Source: Alphaproteobacteria bacterium (GTDB lineage: Bacteria > Pseudomonadota > Alphaproteobacteria > Micavibrionales > Micavibrionaceae). From it: a stretch of DNA of 64,000 bases. Below, in pieces: positions 46,094 through 56,357 of this stretch. The position numbers were made by a program, and so were the translations under genes. The notes beneath the pieces were generated by a model that had not been told where the DNA came from, did not search any database, and saw only the letters and a list, made by a program, of their open reading frames with translations. Location of the stretch: positions 1 to 64,000 of the forward strand of contig JAGNKE010000001.1 of NCBI GenBank assembly GCA_018000295.1, read 5' to 3'. The number at the start of each line of letters is the position of its first letter. Position 1 is the stretch's first letter.

Positions 46094-46170
46094 GGCGACT
46101 GTAGCTCAGTTGGTAGAGCCCCCGGTTGTGGTCCGGGTTGTCGCGGGTTCGAGTCCCGTCAGTCGCCCCA
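46094..46170 (+). tRNA. tRNA-His (anticodon GTG)
   Basis: Acceptor GCGACTG pairs with CAGTCGC, preceded by an encoded G at position -1 opposite C73, then CCA. The anticodon loop is TTGTGGT, flanked by a pairing stem. The G-1:C73 pair is the standard histidine identity element; many Alphaproteobacteria (Rhizobiales, Rhodobacterales and relatives) have lost it, so this organism lies outside that group. Confidence 0.95.
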
Positions 46171-46225
46171 TTCTCTCCTCACGGCACACCCTTTTCTTTA
46201 GGCGATTAAACGCTATAATCCCCCC

Positions 46226-47086
46226 ATGAAAAACGACCCTGCATTATGGCTGGAGCGCTTCCCCCGTCCGCAAGCCGACGACCATAAATATTCCCGCGGC
46301 ATGGTCACGGTCCTGGGCGGCATGGAGATGACAGGAGCGGCGTGTCTGGCTGCCCATGCGGCTTCACGAAGTGGGGCGGGGCTGGTGACGATCATCAGCC
46401 CGGTTTTTCATTACCGAAAAAAGCCCGAGGCGGTAAACCCAACGGCAATCTATCGGGCTTTTAAACCTCATATTATCGTGCGCGATAACGCCAGCCTTCT
46501 GGACTTCATGAAGCAGACCGAGCCAAAGGGCTGCAACGTCTGCGTCATCGGTCCCGGCCTCGGTCCGGACGAGCCGCAGATGACACGGTCCCTGATTCTG
46601 GGTTTACTGGCGCGTAAAACCCCGATAGTGATTGACGCGGACGGCCTCAACGCCTTTCAGGGCAATCCGCAGGAGCTTTTTAAATCGCTGCATAAGGATG
46701 CTGTCCTCACTCCCCATGCAGGGGAGTTTAAACGCCTGTTCTCCTCTATCGGCACGAAGGGCAAGGACGCAGTTACCCGTGCCGCTCGGGAAGTCTCAGC
46801 AGTGATCGTTCTTAAAGGGCCAAAAACAGCAATCGCACAAGGCGAAAAAGAGGCCATTGAAAACCATAACGCCCCCGCGACTCTGGCCACCGCCGGGACA
46901 GGCGATGTTCTCGCCGGACTAATCGCGGGTCTGCTGGCGCAGGGGATGAGCCCCTTCGAGGCGTCGGGCGCCGCGGTATGGATTCACGCCGCCGCCGCCT
47001 CACGCTTTGGCCTCGGTTTGATCGCCGCCGATCTTCCCGACCTTGTCCCGCCGATTTTGCAAGATTTACTTGGATTTGATGCCTAA
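46226..47086 (+). CDS. nnrD: ADP-dependent NAD(P)H-hydrate dehydratase
   Basis: NnrD repairs hydrated NADH and NADPH. The 286-residue ribokinase-like product has YSRGMVTVLGGMEMTGAACLAAHAASRSGAG, CVIGPGLG, VIDADGLNAF, VLTPHAGEFKRLF and the key LATAGTGDVLAGLIAGLLAQG. Only the dehydratase domain is present; in many bacteria it is fused behind an NnrE epimerase, which is absent from this locus. Confidence 0.94.
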   Translation: MKNDPALWLERFPRPQADDHKYSRGMVTVLGGMEMTGAACLAAHAASRSGAGLVTIISPVFHYRKKPEAVNPTAIYRAFKPHIIVRDNASLLDFMKQTEPKGCNVCVIGPGLGPDEPQMTRSLILGLLARKTPIVIDADGLNAFQGNPQELFKSLHKDAVLTPHAGEFKRLFSSIGTKGKDAVTRAAREVSAVIVLKGPKTAIAQGEKEAIENHNAPATLATAGTGDVLAGLIAGLLAQGMSPFEASGAAVWIHAAAASRFGLGLIAADLPDLVPPILQDLLGFDA

Positions 47087-47141
47087 TTGGGTTAAAACCA
47101 CGCTTCAGCCGGAATTTGGGGGTTTAAAAGTCCTCACAGCT

Positions 47142-47226
47142 GCGGGTGTGGCGAAATTGGCAGACGCGCCAGGTTTAGGTTCTGGTGTCTTCGGACGTGG
47201 GGGTTCAAGTCCCTCCACCCGCACCA
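47142..47226 (+). tRNA. tRNA-Leu (anticodon TAG)
   Basis: An 85-base class II tRNA: acceptor GCGGGTG pairs with CACCCGC, anticodon stem CCAGG/TCTGG around TTTAGGT, a long variable arm (TGTCTTCGGACGT), T-arm around TTCAAGT, A73 and CCA. Confidence 0.95.
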
Positions 47227-47290
47227 CAATTCGGTAGAGTACGAAAAACATTTTCAGAGTAAACGACGCAGGCAAAGGAAAGATAAGGAA

Positions 47291-48739
47291 ATGCAGGTCA
47301 AACAGCTAAAACAGGACGGATTGTTGCACGAGCTGGAAATCACTATCCATGCCGATGAAATTGATAACCGGATCAATATCCGCCTCAAGGAGGTCAGCAA
47401 GACCATCCGCCTTCCTGGCTTCCGCCCCGGTAAGGTGCCGCTGCCTTTGCTCAAGAAGAAATATGGCCGCGCCATCATGGGCGACATTCTGGAATCGACA
47501 GTGAACGAATCCTCTCAAAAAGCGCTTGAGGATAAGGGACTGCAGCCAGCCGTTCAGCCGAAGATCGAAGTCAAATCCTTCGATGAAGGCAAGGATCTGA
47601 CCTACACCCTCGCGGTTGAAGTTCTGCCAAAGATTGAGGTTACGGAATACAAGGGTCTGGAACTCGAAAAACCTGTCGCCAAGGCAGACGATAAGGCTAT
47701 AGACGAATCTTTGACGCGCATCGCGTCCTCTCGCCGCTCCAGCAAGCCCATCGAATCCAAAAGAGCCAGCAAGGAAGGCGATATCGTAGTGATTGACTTC
47801 CGCGGCCGCACGGCCGAGGACGGCAAGGAACACGCGGGCATGGCCGCCGAGGGCCACCATCTGGAACTGGGAAGTGGTCGTTTCATCCCCGGCTTCGAGG
47901 ATCAGCTGACGGGCCAGAAAGCCGGAGCCCAAGTCGAGGTGAAGGTGACATTCCCTGAAGAATATCCGGCTAAGGAATTAGCAGGAAAGGACACGATTTT
48001 TGATGTCACTGTTCACGAAATCCGTGAATTGTCCGATGCGGAAATCGATGAAGCCTTTGCCCAGTCCCTGGGAATGGAGGATGTCGCCGCCCTGCGGAAG
48101 GCTGTGGAAGAACAGATCAACCGCGAACTCGATCAGCAAAGCCGCCTCATCCTGAAGAAAAAGCTTCTCGATGAGTTGGACTCGGCGCATGAATTCGAAA
48201 TCCCCGAAGGCATGAAACAGCAGGAATTGCAGAACATCACCCAGCAGGTTTTGATGGATTATCAAAGCCGCGGAGGGAGTGCTGAAATCACCAACGAAGA
48301 GAAAGAGGAACTGGAGGCGATCGCCGACCGCCGCGTCCGTCTGGGCCTCGTTCTGGCCGAAATAGGCAAGGAAAACAAAATCCGTGTCTCGGATCAGGAA
48401 CTGCAAAGGGCGGTGATCGGCGAAGCCCAGAAGTACCCTGGCCAGGAAAAGAAGGTCTTTGATTACTATGCAAAGAACCGCCACGCCCTCGAAAGTCTGC
48501 GCGCTCCGCTTTATGAGGACAAGGTGATCGACTTCATCCTTGAGCTATCTTCGATTACGACTAAGGACGTCACCCCCGAGGAACTGATGTCCGCGGAAGA
48601 GGAAGTTCTCGCCGATGTCGAAAAGTCCAAGGCAAAAAAAGGCGGAAAGCCCAAAAAATCCGAAAAACCGTCAGAATCAAAAAAAGATGGGGGCGAAGGT
48701 AAAAAATCGGCGTCGAAAACGAAAAAAGCGTCTGAATGA
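47291..48739 (+). CDS. tig: Trigger factor
   Basis: Trigger factor binds the ribosome exit and chaperones nascent chains, with peptidyl-prolyl isomerase activity. The 482-residue product has the ribosome-binding domain with signature GFRPGKVPLPLLKKKYG, an FKBP-like domain (GDIVVIDFRGRTAEDG, GSGRFIPGFEDQLTGQKAG) at about 155-245, and the helical C-terminal domain. The last 45 residues are a Lys/Ser-rich low-complexity tail. It heads the tig-clpP-lon-hup block. Confidence 0.97.
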   Translation: MQVKQLKQDGLLHELEITIHADEIDNRINIRLKEVSKTIRLPGFRPGKVPLPLLKKKYGRAIMGDILESTVNESSQKALEDKGLQPAVQPKIEVKSFDEGKDLTYTLAVEVLPKIEVTEYKGLELEKPVAKADDKAIDESLTRIASSRRSSKPIESKRASKEGDIVVIDFRGRTAEDGKEHAGMAAEGHHLELGSGRFIPGFEDQLTGQKAGAQVEVKVTFPEEYPAKELAGKDTIFDVTVHEIRELSDAEIDEAFAQSLGMEDVAALRKAVEEQINRELDQQSRLILKKKLLDELDSAHEFEIPEGMKQQELQNITQQVLMDYQSRGGSAEITNEEKEELEAIADRRVRLGLVLAEIGKENKIRVSDQELQRAVIGEAQKYPGQEKKVFDYYAKNRHALESLRAPLYEDKVIDFILELSSITTKDVTPEELMSAEEEVLADVEKSKAKKGGKPKKSEKPSESKKDGGEGKKSASKTKKASE

Positions 48740-48767
48740 CACTATTATTTTTTTGATTAGTCTCTTG

Positions 48768-48797
48768 AACAAACCCTGTCCTGTGATAGGGTTTGTT
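48768..48797 (+). terminator. Hairpin terminator after tig
   Basis: A 10-bp perfect stem (AACAAACCCT with AGGGTTTGTT) with a 10-base loop, followed by GGTTTTA. It starts 28 bases after the tig stop. The T-run is modest, so termination may be partial. Confidence 0.65.
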
Positions 48798-48866
48798 GGT
48801 TTTATCCCCTTTTCGTGACCGAACCGGCGGACCGTATTTAACGATCTAAGCATAAGAGTGTCATCC

Positions 48867-49529
48867 ATGTCAGAACGCGATCCTGTTGAAACCTACATGA
48901 GCCACCTGATCCCCACCGTCATTGAGCAAACCAATCGCGGGGAGCGGGCTTTCGATATTTTCTCCCGGCTCCTGAAGGAGCGTATTATCTTTCTGACCGG
49001 GGAGGTCAACGATTATGTTGCCGCGCTGATCTGCGCCCAGCTTCTCTTTCTGGAATCTGAAAACCCCAAAAAGGAAATTTCCTTTTACATCAACTCGCCC
49101 GGTGGGATCGTTACATCCGGTCTGGCGATCTACGATACGATGCAATACATCAAGCCAGAAGTCTCAACGGTTTGTATAGGACAGGCGGCGTCTATGGGCT
49201 CATTCCTTCTTATGGCCGGAGCAGCAGGCAAGCGCTATTCCCTGCCTCATTCCCGCATCATGATCCACCAGCCCTCCGGCGGTGCCCGCGGACAGGCGAC
49301 CGATATCGAAATCCATGCAAAGGAAATCCTGCGGCTGCGCCAGAAGCTCAATGAGACTTATGTTAAACATACGGGGCAGAAGATTAAAGTTGTCGAGGAA
49401 GCCATGGAGCGCGACCGCTTCATGAGTGCTGAGGAAGCCAAGGATTGGGGACTGATCGACCATGTTGTGGATAAACGGCCTGGGGCAGGGGACGAAGACC
49501 TCAAAAAGGATGATCCTAAGAAAAAATAA
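48867..49529 (+). CDS. clpP: ATP-dependent Clp protease proteolytic subunit
   Basis: ClpP is the serine-protease core of ClpAP and ClpXP. The 220-residue product has Ser109 in [10 protein letters not shown] and His134 in [10 protein letters not shown], with the Asp farther on. The ATG at 48867 has AAGAG eight bases upstream; the frame is open to a GTG at 48858. The expected clpX does not follow: lon is next, 160 bases downstream. The tail is Asp/Lys-rich. Confidence 0.97.
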   Translation: MSERDPVETYMSHLIPTVIEQTNRGERAFDIFSRLLKERIIFLTGEVNDYVAALICAQLLFLESENPKKEISFYINSPGGIVTSGLAIYDTMQYIKPEVSTVCIGQAASMGSFLLMAGAAGKRYSLPHSRIMIHQPSGGARGQATDIEIHAKEILRLRQKLNETYVKHTGQKIKVVEEAMERDRFMSAEEAKDWGLIDHVVDKRPGAGDEDLKKDDPKKK

Positions 49530-49545
49530 AGGGTTCTTTGCTAGG

Positions 49546-49572
49546 ATGAAGTTTAGACTTCATTAATTTTTT
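49546..49572 (+). terminator. Candidate terminator after clpP
   Basis: A 7-bp stem (ATGAAGT with ACTTCAT) around a TTAG loop, followed by TAATTTTTT, 17 bases after the clpP stop. The stem is AT-rich and short. It would make lon a separate transcription unit. Confidence 0.5.
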
Positions 49573-49688
49573 GGAAAAACGTAACCTTTTATTAAGAATA
49601 AGCGAATCGCATTGAGAGATGAAAAAGTGCTTTCAAAGCCTTGGATTCGTCTCCATAATGTCGCGATGCCCTCAAAAACGGTGAGAGA

Positions 49689-52109
49689 ATGCTCGGAACC
49701 AGCGCCACAAAAATCAGATCTTACGCGGTCTTGCCCCTAAGGGACATCGTTGTTTTCCCGCACATGATTGTTCCGCTCTTCGTTGGGCGGGAAAAGTCCG
49801 TGGTGGCGTTGGAGAACGTCATTCACGCCGACAAGAAAATCCTGCTGGTCACTCAGAAAAATCCTTCCGAGGACGATCCACAGTCAAAGGATTTGTACAC
49901 TATAGGAACAGTAGGAACGATCCTCCAACTGCTCAAACTTCCTGACGGAACTGTGAAAGTTCTCGTGGAGGGCGGCCAGCGCGTTCACATAAACTCATTT
50001 TCCGAGGACCGCAATTTTCTCGAGGCTACAGTAACGGAAATCCCGGATACCTCTCCGCAAAGCCCCGAACTGGAAGCACTCTCCCGTGCGGTGATGACCC
50101 AGTTTGAGCAATACGTTAAGTTGAACAAGAAAATTCCGCCTGAAGTCATTGTTTCAGTCAACCAGATCAGCGACCCGTCTAAAATGGCGGATACGATCGC
50201 GTCACACATTACCCTCAAAATTGAGCAGAAGCAGGAAATTTTGGAGACGGGCGCGACCGCTGGCCGTCTTGAAAAACTCTACAGCCTGATGGAAGGCGAA
50301 ATCGGTGTGCTGCAGGTCGAAAAGCGTATCCGCGGTCGTGTGAAACGCCAGATGGAAAAGACCCAGCGCGAATACTACTTGAATGAACAGATGAAGGCTA
50401 TCCAGCGCGAACTCAACGAAGGCGAGGACGGCGGGGACGAACTCGGCGAACTGGAGAAAAAGATTGACGAAGCCAAACTCGGTAAGGAAGCTTTGGAGCG
50501 TGCCAAGCACGAGTTGAAAAAGCTCCGGCAGATGAGTCCGATGTCGGCCGAGGCCACCGTCGTCCGCAATTATCTCGATTGGATCCTCAGTGTGCCGTGG
50601 CACCGCAAGACCCGCGTCAAGAAGGACATCCGCAAGGCCAAGGAAATTCTCGACAAGGATCATTTCGGTCTGGAAAAGGTCAAGGAACGGATTCTCGAAT
50701 ACCTCGCGGTGCAGCACCGCACCAACAAGATCAAGGGGCCGATCCTGTGCCTCGTCGGCCCTCCAGGCGTCGGGAAAACCTCTCTGGGCCAATCCGTGGC
50801 CAGGGCGACAAACCGGAATTTCGTCAGAATGTCTCTGGGCGGGGTACGCGATGAAAGCGAAGTCCGCGGTCACCGCCGGACGTATATCGGCGCCATGCCG
50901 GGAAAAATTATTCAGGGCATGAAAAAGGCCAAGACGGTCAACCCGCTCTTCCTGCTCGATGAGATCGACAAGCTCGGTGCCGATTGGCGCGGCGATCCGA
51001 GCTCGGCCTTGCTGGAGGTTCTCGACCCCGAACAAAACGACAAATTCCAGGATCATTATCTGGAACTGGACTACGACCTCTCTGACGTTATGTTTGTCTG
51101 CACCGCCAACACGACCCAGACCATGCCTCGCCCCCTGATGGACCGTATGGAGATCATCCGCATTTCCGGCTACACGGAAGATGAAAAGCTGGAAATCGTC
51201 AAGCGCCACATTCTGAAAAAGCAGATGAAGATGGCGGGCCTCAAGAAAGAGGAATTCGTCATCCACGATGCCGTGATCCGCGACCTGATCCGCTACTACA
51301 CTCGCGAGGCGGGCGTGCGGAACTTGGAGCGCGAACTGGCCAACCTCTGCCGTAAGGCGATCAAGGAAATCCTGATGAAGGGCCGCGGTTCCGTCACGGT
51401 CACCCGCAAGAGCCTTGAAAAATATGCCGGCGTCAAGAAATACCGCTACGGCGAAGTCGAGCTTGAGGACAAGATCGGCGTGGTCACCGGCCTTGCTTAT
51501 ACCGAAACGGGTGGCGACCTGCTCTCCATTGAGGCGGTCACCATGCGCGGCAAGGACGGCAAGGTGACGACGACCGGAAACCTCAAGGACGTTATGAAGG
51601 AATCCATTACCGTCGCCGAGATGTTAATAAAATCCCGCGCCGCTCAATACGGTCTGGAATACGAATCCCTCAAGGAGCAGCAGATTCACGTCCACGTACC
51701 CGAAGGGGCAACGCCGAAGGACGGCCCGTCGGCGGGCGCTGCGATGGTCACGGCGATTGTTTCCGCTCTGACAAGCATACCGATTCGCAAAGACATCGCT
51801 ATGACAGGGGAGGTCAATCTGCGCGGCAATGTCACGGCCATCGGTGGACTGAAAGAGAAGCTGCTCGCGGCTTTGCGCGGAGGGATCAAGAAAGTTCTTA
51901 TCCCCAAGGAGAACGAAAAGGATCTCGCGGAAATCCCGAACAACGTGATCAAGGGATTGGAAATCGTTGCGGTCAGTCAGATCGACGAGGTGCTGACACA
52001 CGCGCTTTCGCATATGCCCGAGCCTTTGAGTGCAGAAAAAGATGAAAAAATGAGCCAAATTTCTTCAAAAACTGCAGAAAATCAAGGCGAAGACGTGATT
52101 CACCATTGA
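49689..52109 (+). CDS. lon: ATP-dependent protease Lon
   Basis: Lon degrades damaged and regulatory proteins in the cytoplasm. The 806-residue product has the LON substrate domain (VLPLRDIVVFPHMIVPLFVGREKS), the AAA+ domain (Walker A Lys363 in GPPGVGKTSLG; LLDEIDKLGADWRGDPSSALLEVLDPEQN) and the protease domain with catalytic Ser681 in PKDGPSAGAAMV and the Lys in GGLKEKLLAALRGG. No clear heat-shock promoter is visible upstream. Confidence 0.98.
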   Translation: MLGTSATKIRSYAVLPLRDIVVFPHMIVPLFVGREKSVVALENVIHADKKILLVTQKNPSEDDPQSKDLYTIGTVGTILQLLKLPDGTVKVLVEGGQRVHINSFSEDRNFLEATVTEIPDTSPQSPELEALSRAVMTQFEQYVKLNKKIPPEVIVSVNQISDPSKMADTIASHITLKIEQKQEILETGATAGRLEKLYSLMEGEIGVLQVEKRIRGRVKRQMEKTQREYYLNEQMKAIQRELNEGEDGGDELGELEKKIDEAKLGKEALERAKHELKKLRQMSPMSAEATVVRNYLDWILSVPWHRKTRVKKDIRKAKEILDKDHFGLEKVKERILEYLAVQHRTNKIKGPILCLVGPPGVGKTSLGQSVARATNRNFVRMSLGGVRDESEVRGHRRTYIGAMPGKIIQGMKKAKTVNPLFLLDEIDKLGADWRGDPSSALLEVLDPEQNDKFQDHYLELDYDLSDVMFVCTANTTQTMPRPLMDRMEIIRISGYTEDEKLEIVKRHILKKQMKMAGLKKEEFVIHDAVIRDLIRYYTREAGVRNLERELANLCRKAIKEILMKGRGSVTVTRKSLEKYAGVKKYRYGEVELEDKIGVVTGLAYTETGGDLLSIEAVTMRGKDGKVTTTGNLKDVMKESITVAEMLIKSRAAQYGLEYESLKEQQIHVHVPEGATPKDGPSAGAAMVTAIVSALTSIPIRKDIAMTGEVNLRGNVTAIGGLKEKLLAALRGGIKKVLIPKENEKDLAEIPNNVIKGLEIVAVSQIDEVLTHALSHMPEPLSAEKDEKMSQISSKTAENQGEDVIHH

Positions 52110-52268
52110 GTCTTTCAAAAAAAACGCTTACAACAGAATCACCGACGCTCGACGGAAAGCCTTATGGAACGTGGCTTATAGCCAATCGCTCCTCTTCTGA
52201 ATGAAGCTCGAAAGAAAGTCTTTCACGTCTGTGTCTCTTTGCTTAACTCTAACTCGAAGGTGGTTTTC

Positions 52269-52544
52269 ATGAATAAGCAAGACCTAGTAGCTAAAGTGGC
52301 CGACAAGGCCGACATCTCCAAGCAGAAGGCCGCACAGGCCGTCGATGCCGTGATCGATGCGATCAAGGCAAGCCTGAAAAAGGGCGACGATGTGCGTCTC
52401 GTTGGCTTCGGAACCTTTACCGTGACCAAGCGCGCCGCCACGACCGGCCGCAACCCGCGCACCGGCGAGCCGATCAAGATTCCGGCCTCCAAGCGCCCGA
52501 AATTCACGGCGGGCAAGGAACTGAAAGAAGCCGTCAACAAATAA
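52269..52544 (+). CDS. hup: DNA-binding protein HU
   Basis: A 91-residue nucleoid protein from the ATG at 52269 ([20 protein letters not shown]). It has [43 protein letters not shown], the complete HU beta-arm. The lon-hup pairing is typical. The frame is open to 52239 but that part is not protein-like. Confidence 0.96.
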   Translation: MNKQDLVAKVADKADISKQKAAQAVDAVIDAIKASLKKGDDVRLVGFGTFTVTKRAATTGRNPRTGEPIKIPASKRPKFTAGKELKEAVNK

Positions 52545-52624
52545 TCTGTTGACCCACGGAATTCAAGGACCGGTCGCACCGCAAGGCGCGGCCGATCTTT
52601 ATTTGTGGGTATGTGTCGCCGCGC

Positions 52625-52653
52625 TTGATTTTTACTGCGTAAATCGCTACGAC
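52625..52653 (+). promoter_or_regulatory. Candidate promoter of tRNA-Val
   Basis: TTGATT at 52625-52630, a 17-base spacer, TACGAC at 52648-52653, 20 bases before the tRNA. Same layout as for tRNA-Pro and tRNA-Asp. Confidence 0.5.
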
Positions 52654-52673
52654 TATCCCCTGATCGCAGGCAA

Positions 52674-52748
52674 GGGTGCTTAGCTCAGCGGTAGAGCATC
52701 TCGTTTACACCGAGAGGGCCGGGGGTTCGATCCCCTCAGCACCCACCA
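52674..52748 (+). tRNA. tRNA-Val (anticodon TAC)
   Basis: Acceptor GGGTGCT pairs with AGCACCC, anticodon stem TCTCG/CGAGA around TTTACAC, T-arm around TTCGATC, A73 and CCA encoded. Confidence 0.96.
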
Positions 52749-52760
52749 TTTTCCTCATGG

Positions 52761-53266
52761 CTATTCCCGTCCCCGCAGCTTCAACACCAGCCGCTGCAAC
52801 CCTGCCGATCCGAACAGAAAATAGACCGAAAGGGTAAAATACAGGAATAGTTTTGCGAAGTTCTCAGCGGCGTGCCAGGAATAAAATTTGATTGTCCCGG
52901 AGAAATAAAAAGCACCCATGATTTCCGCAACTATCGGAACCATAAAGCTGAAAAAATAAAGCCCGAACCCTGCAAAAACACAGGTCATTGCATCTGAAAC
53001 GGTTCCGTCCGTGATAGGCTTTTCGGGGATTGATCCCGCCAGTATTTTGCCCAGAGATTCTGCTCTAAACCAGAAAAGAACGGCCATGAGCGAGTAACCG
53101 ATAAACTTGACCACAAAAAAGGCGAGCAGATATGAGCCTTGATCGGCCAGCTTTGCAGGCATAAAAAAAAGTAAATGCCTTTGTGAAGACCCGTTTCAAA
53201 AGCCGCAGTAAAAAAATACAGCGCAAAAACCCTGCAGATTATCGCCCCCAGTTCCGCTTTCGTCAT
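52761..53266 (-). pseudogene. Frameshifted small membrane protein gene
   Basis: Two adjoining minus-strand frames look like one protein. The first starts at the ATG at 53266 (TKAELGAIICRVFALYFFTAAFETGLHKGIYFF) and runs into a run of eight A/T pairs at 53163-53170. The second continues as PAKLADQGSYLLAFFVVKFIGYSLMAVLFWF and ends at 52761 after two more helices (AMTCVFAGFGLYFFSFMVPIVAEIMGAF, LFLYFTLSVYFLFG). One more T in the run would join them. Alternatively the second half may be translated alone from the ATG at 53162. The function is unknown. This may be a true mutation, slippage control or a sequencing error. Confidence 0.6.
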
Positions 53267-53322
53267 CGCCCGTGCTCCAGATAGCCTCTGGAAAACTCTG
53301 CCCAACGGGTCTACAAAGATCA

Positions 53323-54057
53323 ATGCTCGAAATCATTCCCTTCATCCTCATCGGCTTTATCGCGCAGTTCGTGGACAGCGCGATTGGCATGGCCTTCGGC
53401 ACCCTGACCTCTACACTGCTGCTTCTCACGGGTATCCCGCCCCAGACCCTGAGCGCCACCGTCCACACGGCAGAGATTTTCGGGGGCAGCGCCTCGGCCT
53501 TTTCCCACTGGCGTATGGGTAACATCGACCGTGAGTTGCTCAAAAAACTGGCCGTTCCAGCTCTGATCGGCGCGGTGATCGGAACGCTGCTTCTAACGCT
53601 GTTCAGCAACGAAGGCCTCAAACCCTGGCTGGGTCTGTATTTTACAATCATCGGTCTGGTGATCCTCACAAAGGCACTTAAGCCGGACTGGATAGCGCCC
53701 GTGCATATTCACCGACGGGTTCTCGGATTTTTTGGTGGCTTTCTCGATGCGTTCGGAGGAGCGGGATGGGGCGAGTTCGTCTCCTCCGGCCTTGTCTTGC
53801 GGGGATTTGAAATCCGCAACGCCGTGGGCAGCATGGTCACAGTCGAATTCATGGTCTCGGTGGTTGTAACAGTGGTGTTTGTCGGCACGGTCGGGATTAC
53901 GAATTGGCCGGTGATTTTCGCGGTCGCCGCCGCCCCTCTCGGCGCCTGGGCCTGCAAGGTCGCTCCGGCCAAACCCCTCAAAATCATCGTCGGCCTGACG
54001 ATATCTATAATCGGTCTAAAAACCTTCGCGGCTGGTTTGGGGATATTCACCCACTAA
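53323..54057 (+). CDS. TauE/SafE family sulfite-exporter-like permease
   Basis: A 244-residue membrane protein with seven or eight helices. Family features are FIAQFVDSAIGMAFGTLTSTLLLLTGIPP at the N-terminus and the repeat-like GFFGGFLDAFGGAGWGEFVSSGLVLRG. TauE/SafE proteins export sulfite or small sulfonates; the true substrate is unknown. The ATG at 53323 is used. It is divergent from the frameshifted gene. Confidence 0.88.
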   Translation: MLEIIPFILIGFIAQFVDSAIGMAFGTLTSTLLLLTGIPPQTLSATVHTAEIFGGSASAFSHWRMGNIDRELLKKLAVPALIGAVIGTLLLTLFSNEGLKPWLGLYFTIIGLVILTKALKPDWIAPVHIHRRVLGFFGGFLDAFGGAGWGEFVSSGLVLRGFEIRNAVGSMVTVEFMVSVVVTVVFVGTVGITNWPVIFAVAAAPLGAWACKVAPAKPLKIIVGLTISIIGLKTFAAGLGIFTH

Positions 54058-54063
54058 GGTCAT

Positions 54064-54333
54064 TTAAGGCGTTCCCGGCCCGCCATCCTTGTCCCACGGG
54101 CATTTCATTTCGCCGTGAAAGCGGTAAAGGTTCGGTTCCTGAGTAATCGTCTCGGTGACGATGCAGCCATTGCGGAGTGTTTTTGTTGTTACATTCCCGT
54201 CTTTGTCCGTATCCACGGTATCATACCCGTCATCCTCGGATCCGGATCCCGACAGAGTCGAACAACCCACAAGCGCGGTCAGGGATGCAGCGGCCAGCAA
54301 ACGTTTTAAAGATTTCAATTCTTTATCCCTCAA
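54064..54333 (-). CDS. Small lipoprotein of unknown function
   Basis: An 89-residue protein with a lipoprotein signal (LLAAASLTALVGC, Cys24) and a mature part of 65 residues: an acidic linker, then VTTKTLRNGCIVTETITQEPNLYRFHGEMKCPW. Two later cysteines could form a disulfide in the periplasm. It is convergent with the permease gene, seven bases away. Confidence 0.65.
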   Translation of the reverse strand: MRDKELKSLKRLLAAASLTALVGCSTLSGSGSEDDGYDTVDTDKDGNVTTKTLRNGCIVTETITQEPNLYRFHGEMKCPWDKDGGPGTP

Positions 54334-54473
54334 AAATCACGCAACACATTGAATATAAACACATTTGCTTTAACTAAACACTAAAATACGCGGACAAAGG
54401 CAAAAATAAAATTCTCAATTCTTAAGCAATTTATCTTAGACTTTATCGGAGAATTGAAGGAAAATAGCACATT

Positions 54474-55001
54474 ATGTCAACAGGTAGATTGCATATCTAT
54501 ACGCAAGAAGTAGACGGAGACGCTTGGGAAGCCAGTGGTCCGCTCACCCTCAATTTCATCCGCCCCTCAGGAATACCCGCGAAGACAACAGGATTAATTC
54601 CCGCAGGATTCCTGACCTCTGCCGATACGCAGCTCGGCGTGGCCCTCGAACAGGGAGAGGGAGCGCTGGGCGTCATCCTTCCCGAATATCCCATACCCGA
54701 AGACACGGTTAAAAAACTCTACAGTCAAGGAGTAGAGCGTTCGGAGGAAAGCGAGATCAACTGGGTGGACGCTCTTCAGGCTGGCTGGCTCATGGAACTG
54801 GCGGGCCGCATAAAGGATGCCTTTTTCAAGGAGGACACGCTCAGCCCGCCAACCGTTCAGTTCCAATGGAATCCAGAAGAGTGGAGCAAGGCCCGGATCG
54901 TCCGCGCCGAAATCATCATGAAGGGCGTTCCCAACGGCCACCCCCTCTGGATTCTGGCCACCCCTTCGCCGGATGTCGAACACGATTCCTTTGACCTTTA
55001 A
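54474..55001 (+). CDS. Unknown soluble protein upstream of ispG
   Basis: A 175-residue acidic protein without signal peptide or membrane helix. It starts GRLHIYTQEVDGDAWEAS and ends PLWILATPSPDVEHDSFDL; there is a helix at about 92-115 (VDALQAGWLMELAGRIKDAFF). It ends 24 bases before ispG and is likely co-transcribed. I do not recognise it. Confidence 0.65.
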   Translation: MSTGRLHIYTQEVDGDAWEASGPLTLNFIRPSGIPAKTTGLIPAGFLTSADTQLGVALEQGEGALGVILPEYPIPEDTVKKLYSQGVERSEESEINWVDALQAGWLMELAGRIKDAFFKEDTLSPPTVQFQWNPEEWSKARIVRAEIIMKGVPNGHPLWILATPSPDVEHDSFDL

Positions 55002-55025
55002 CGGTTTTCGGGCTATCACAGCCCC

Positions 55026-56249
<1,224 letters not shown>

Positions 56250-56357
56250 AAGCTGTATTTATGCTGCAAAGCCGCATGGTTGCAAGGTTGCCCAAGCCTC
56301 TGTGACCTATTAAGATGACCGCGAAAAATAAAGTTCTGCCCACAACGGAGGTTCAAA

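Noticed and set aside
46200-47086. Fused NnrE epimerase domain before nnrD
   Set aside because: The frame begins only about 20 residues before the dehydratase core, and tRNA-His lies directly upstream, so no epimerase domain fits.
50202-51266. Long minus-strand open frame within lon (354 codons)
   Set aside because: It lies antisense to the AAA+ and linker parts of lon and shows no recognisable protein features.
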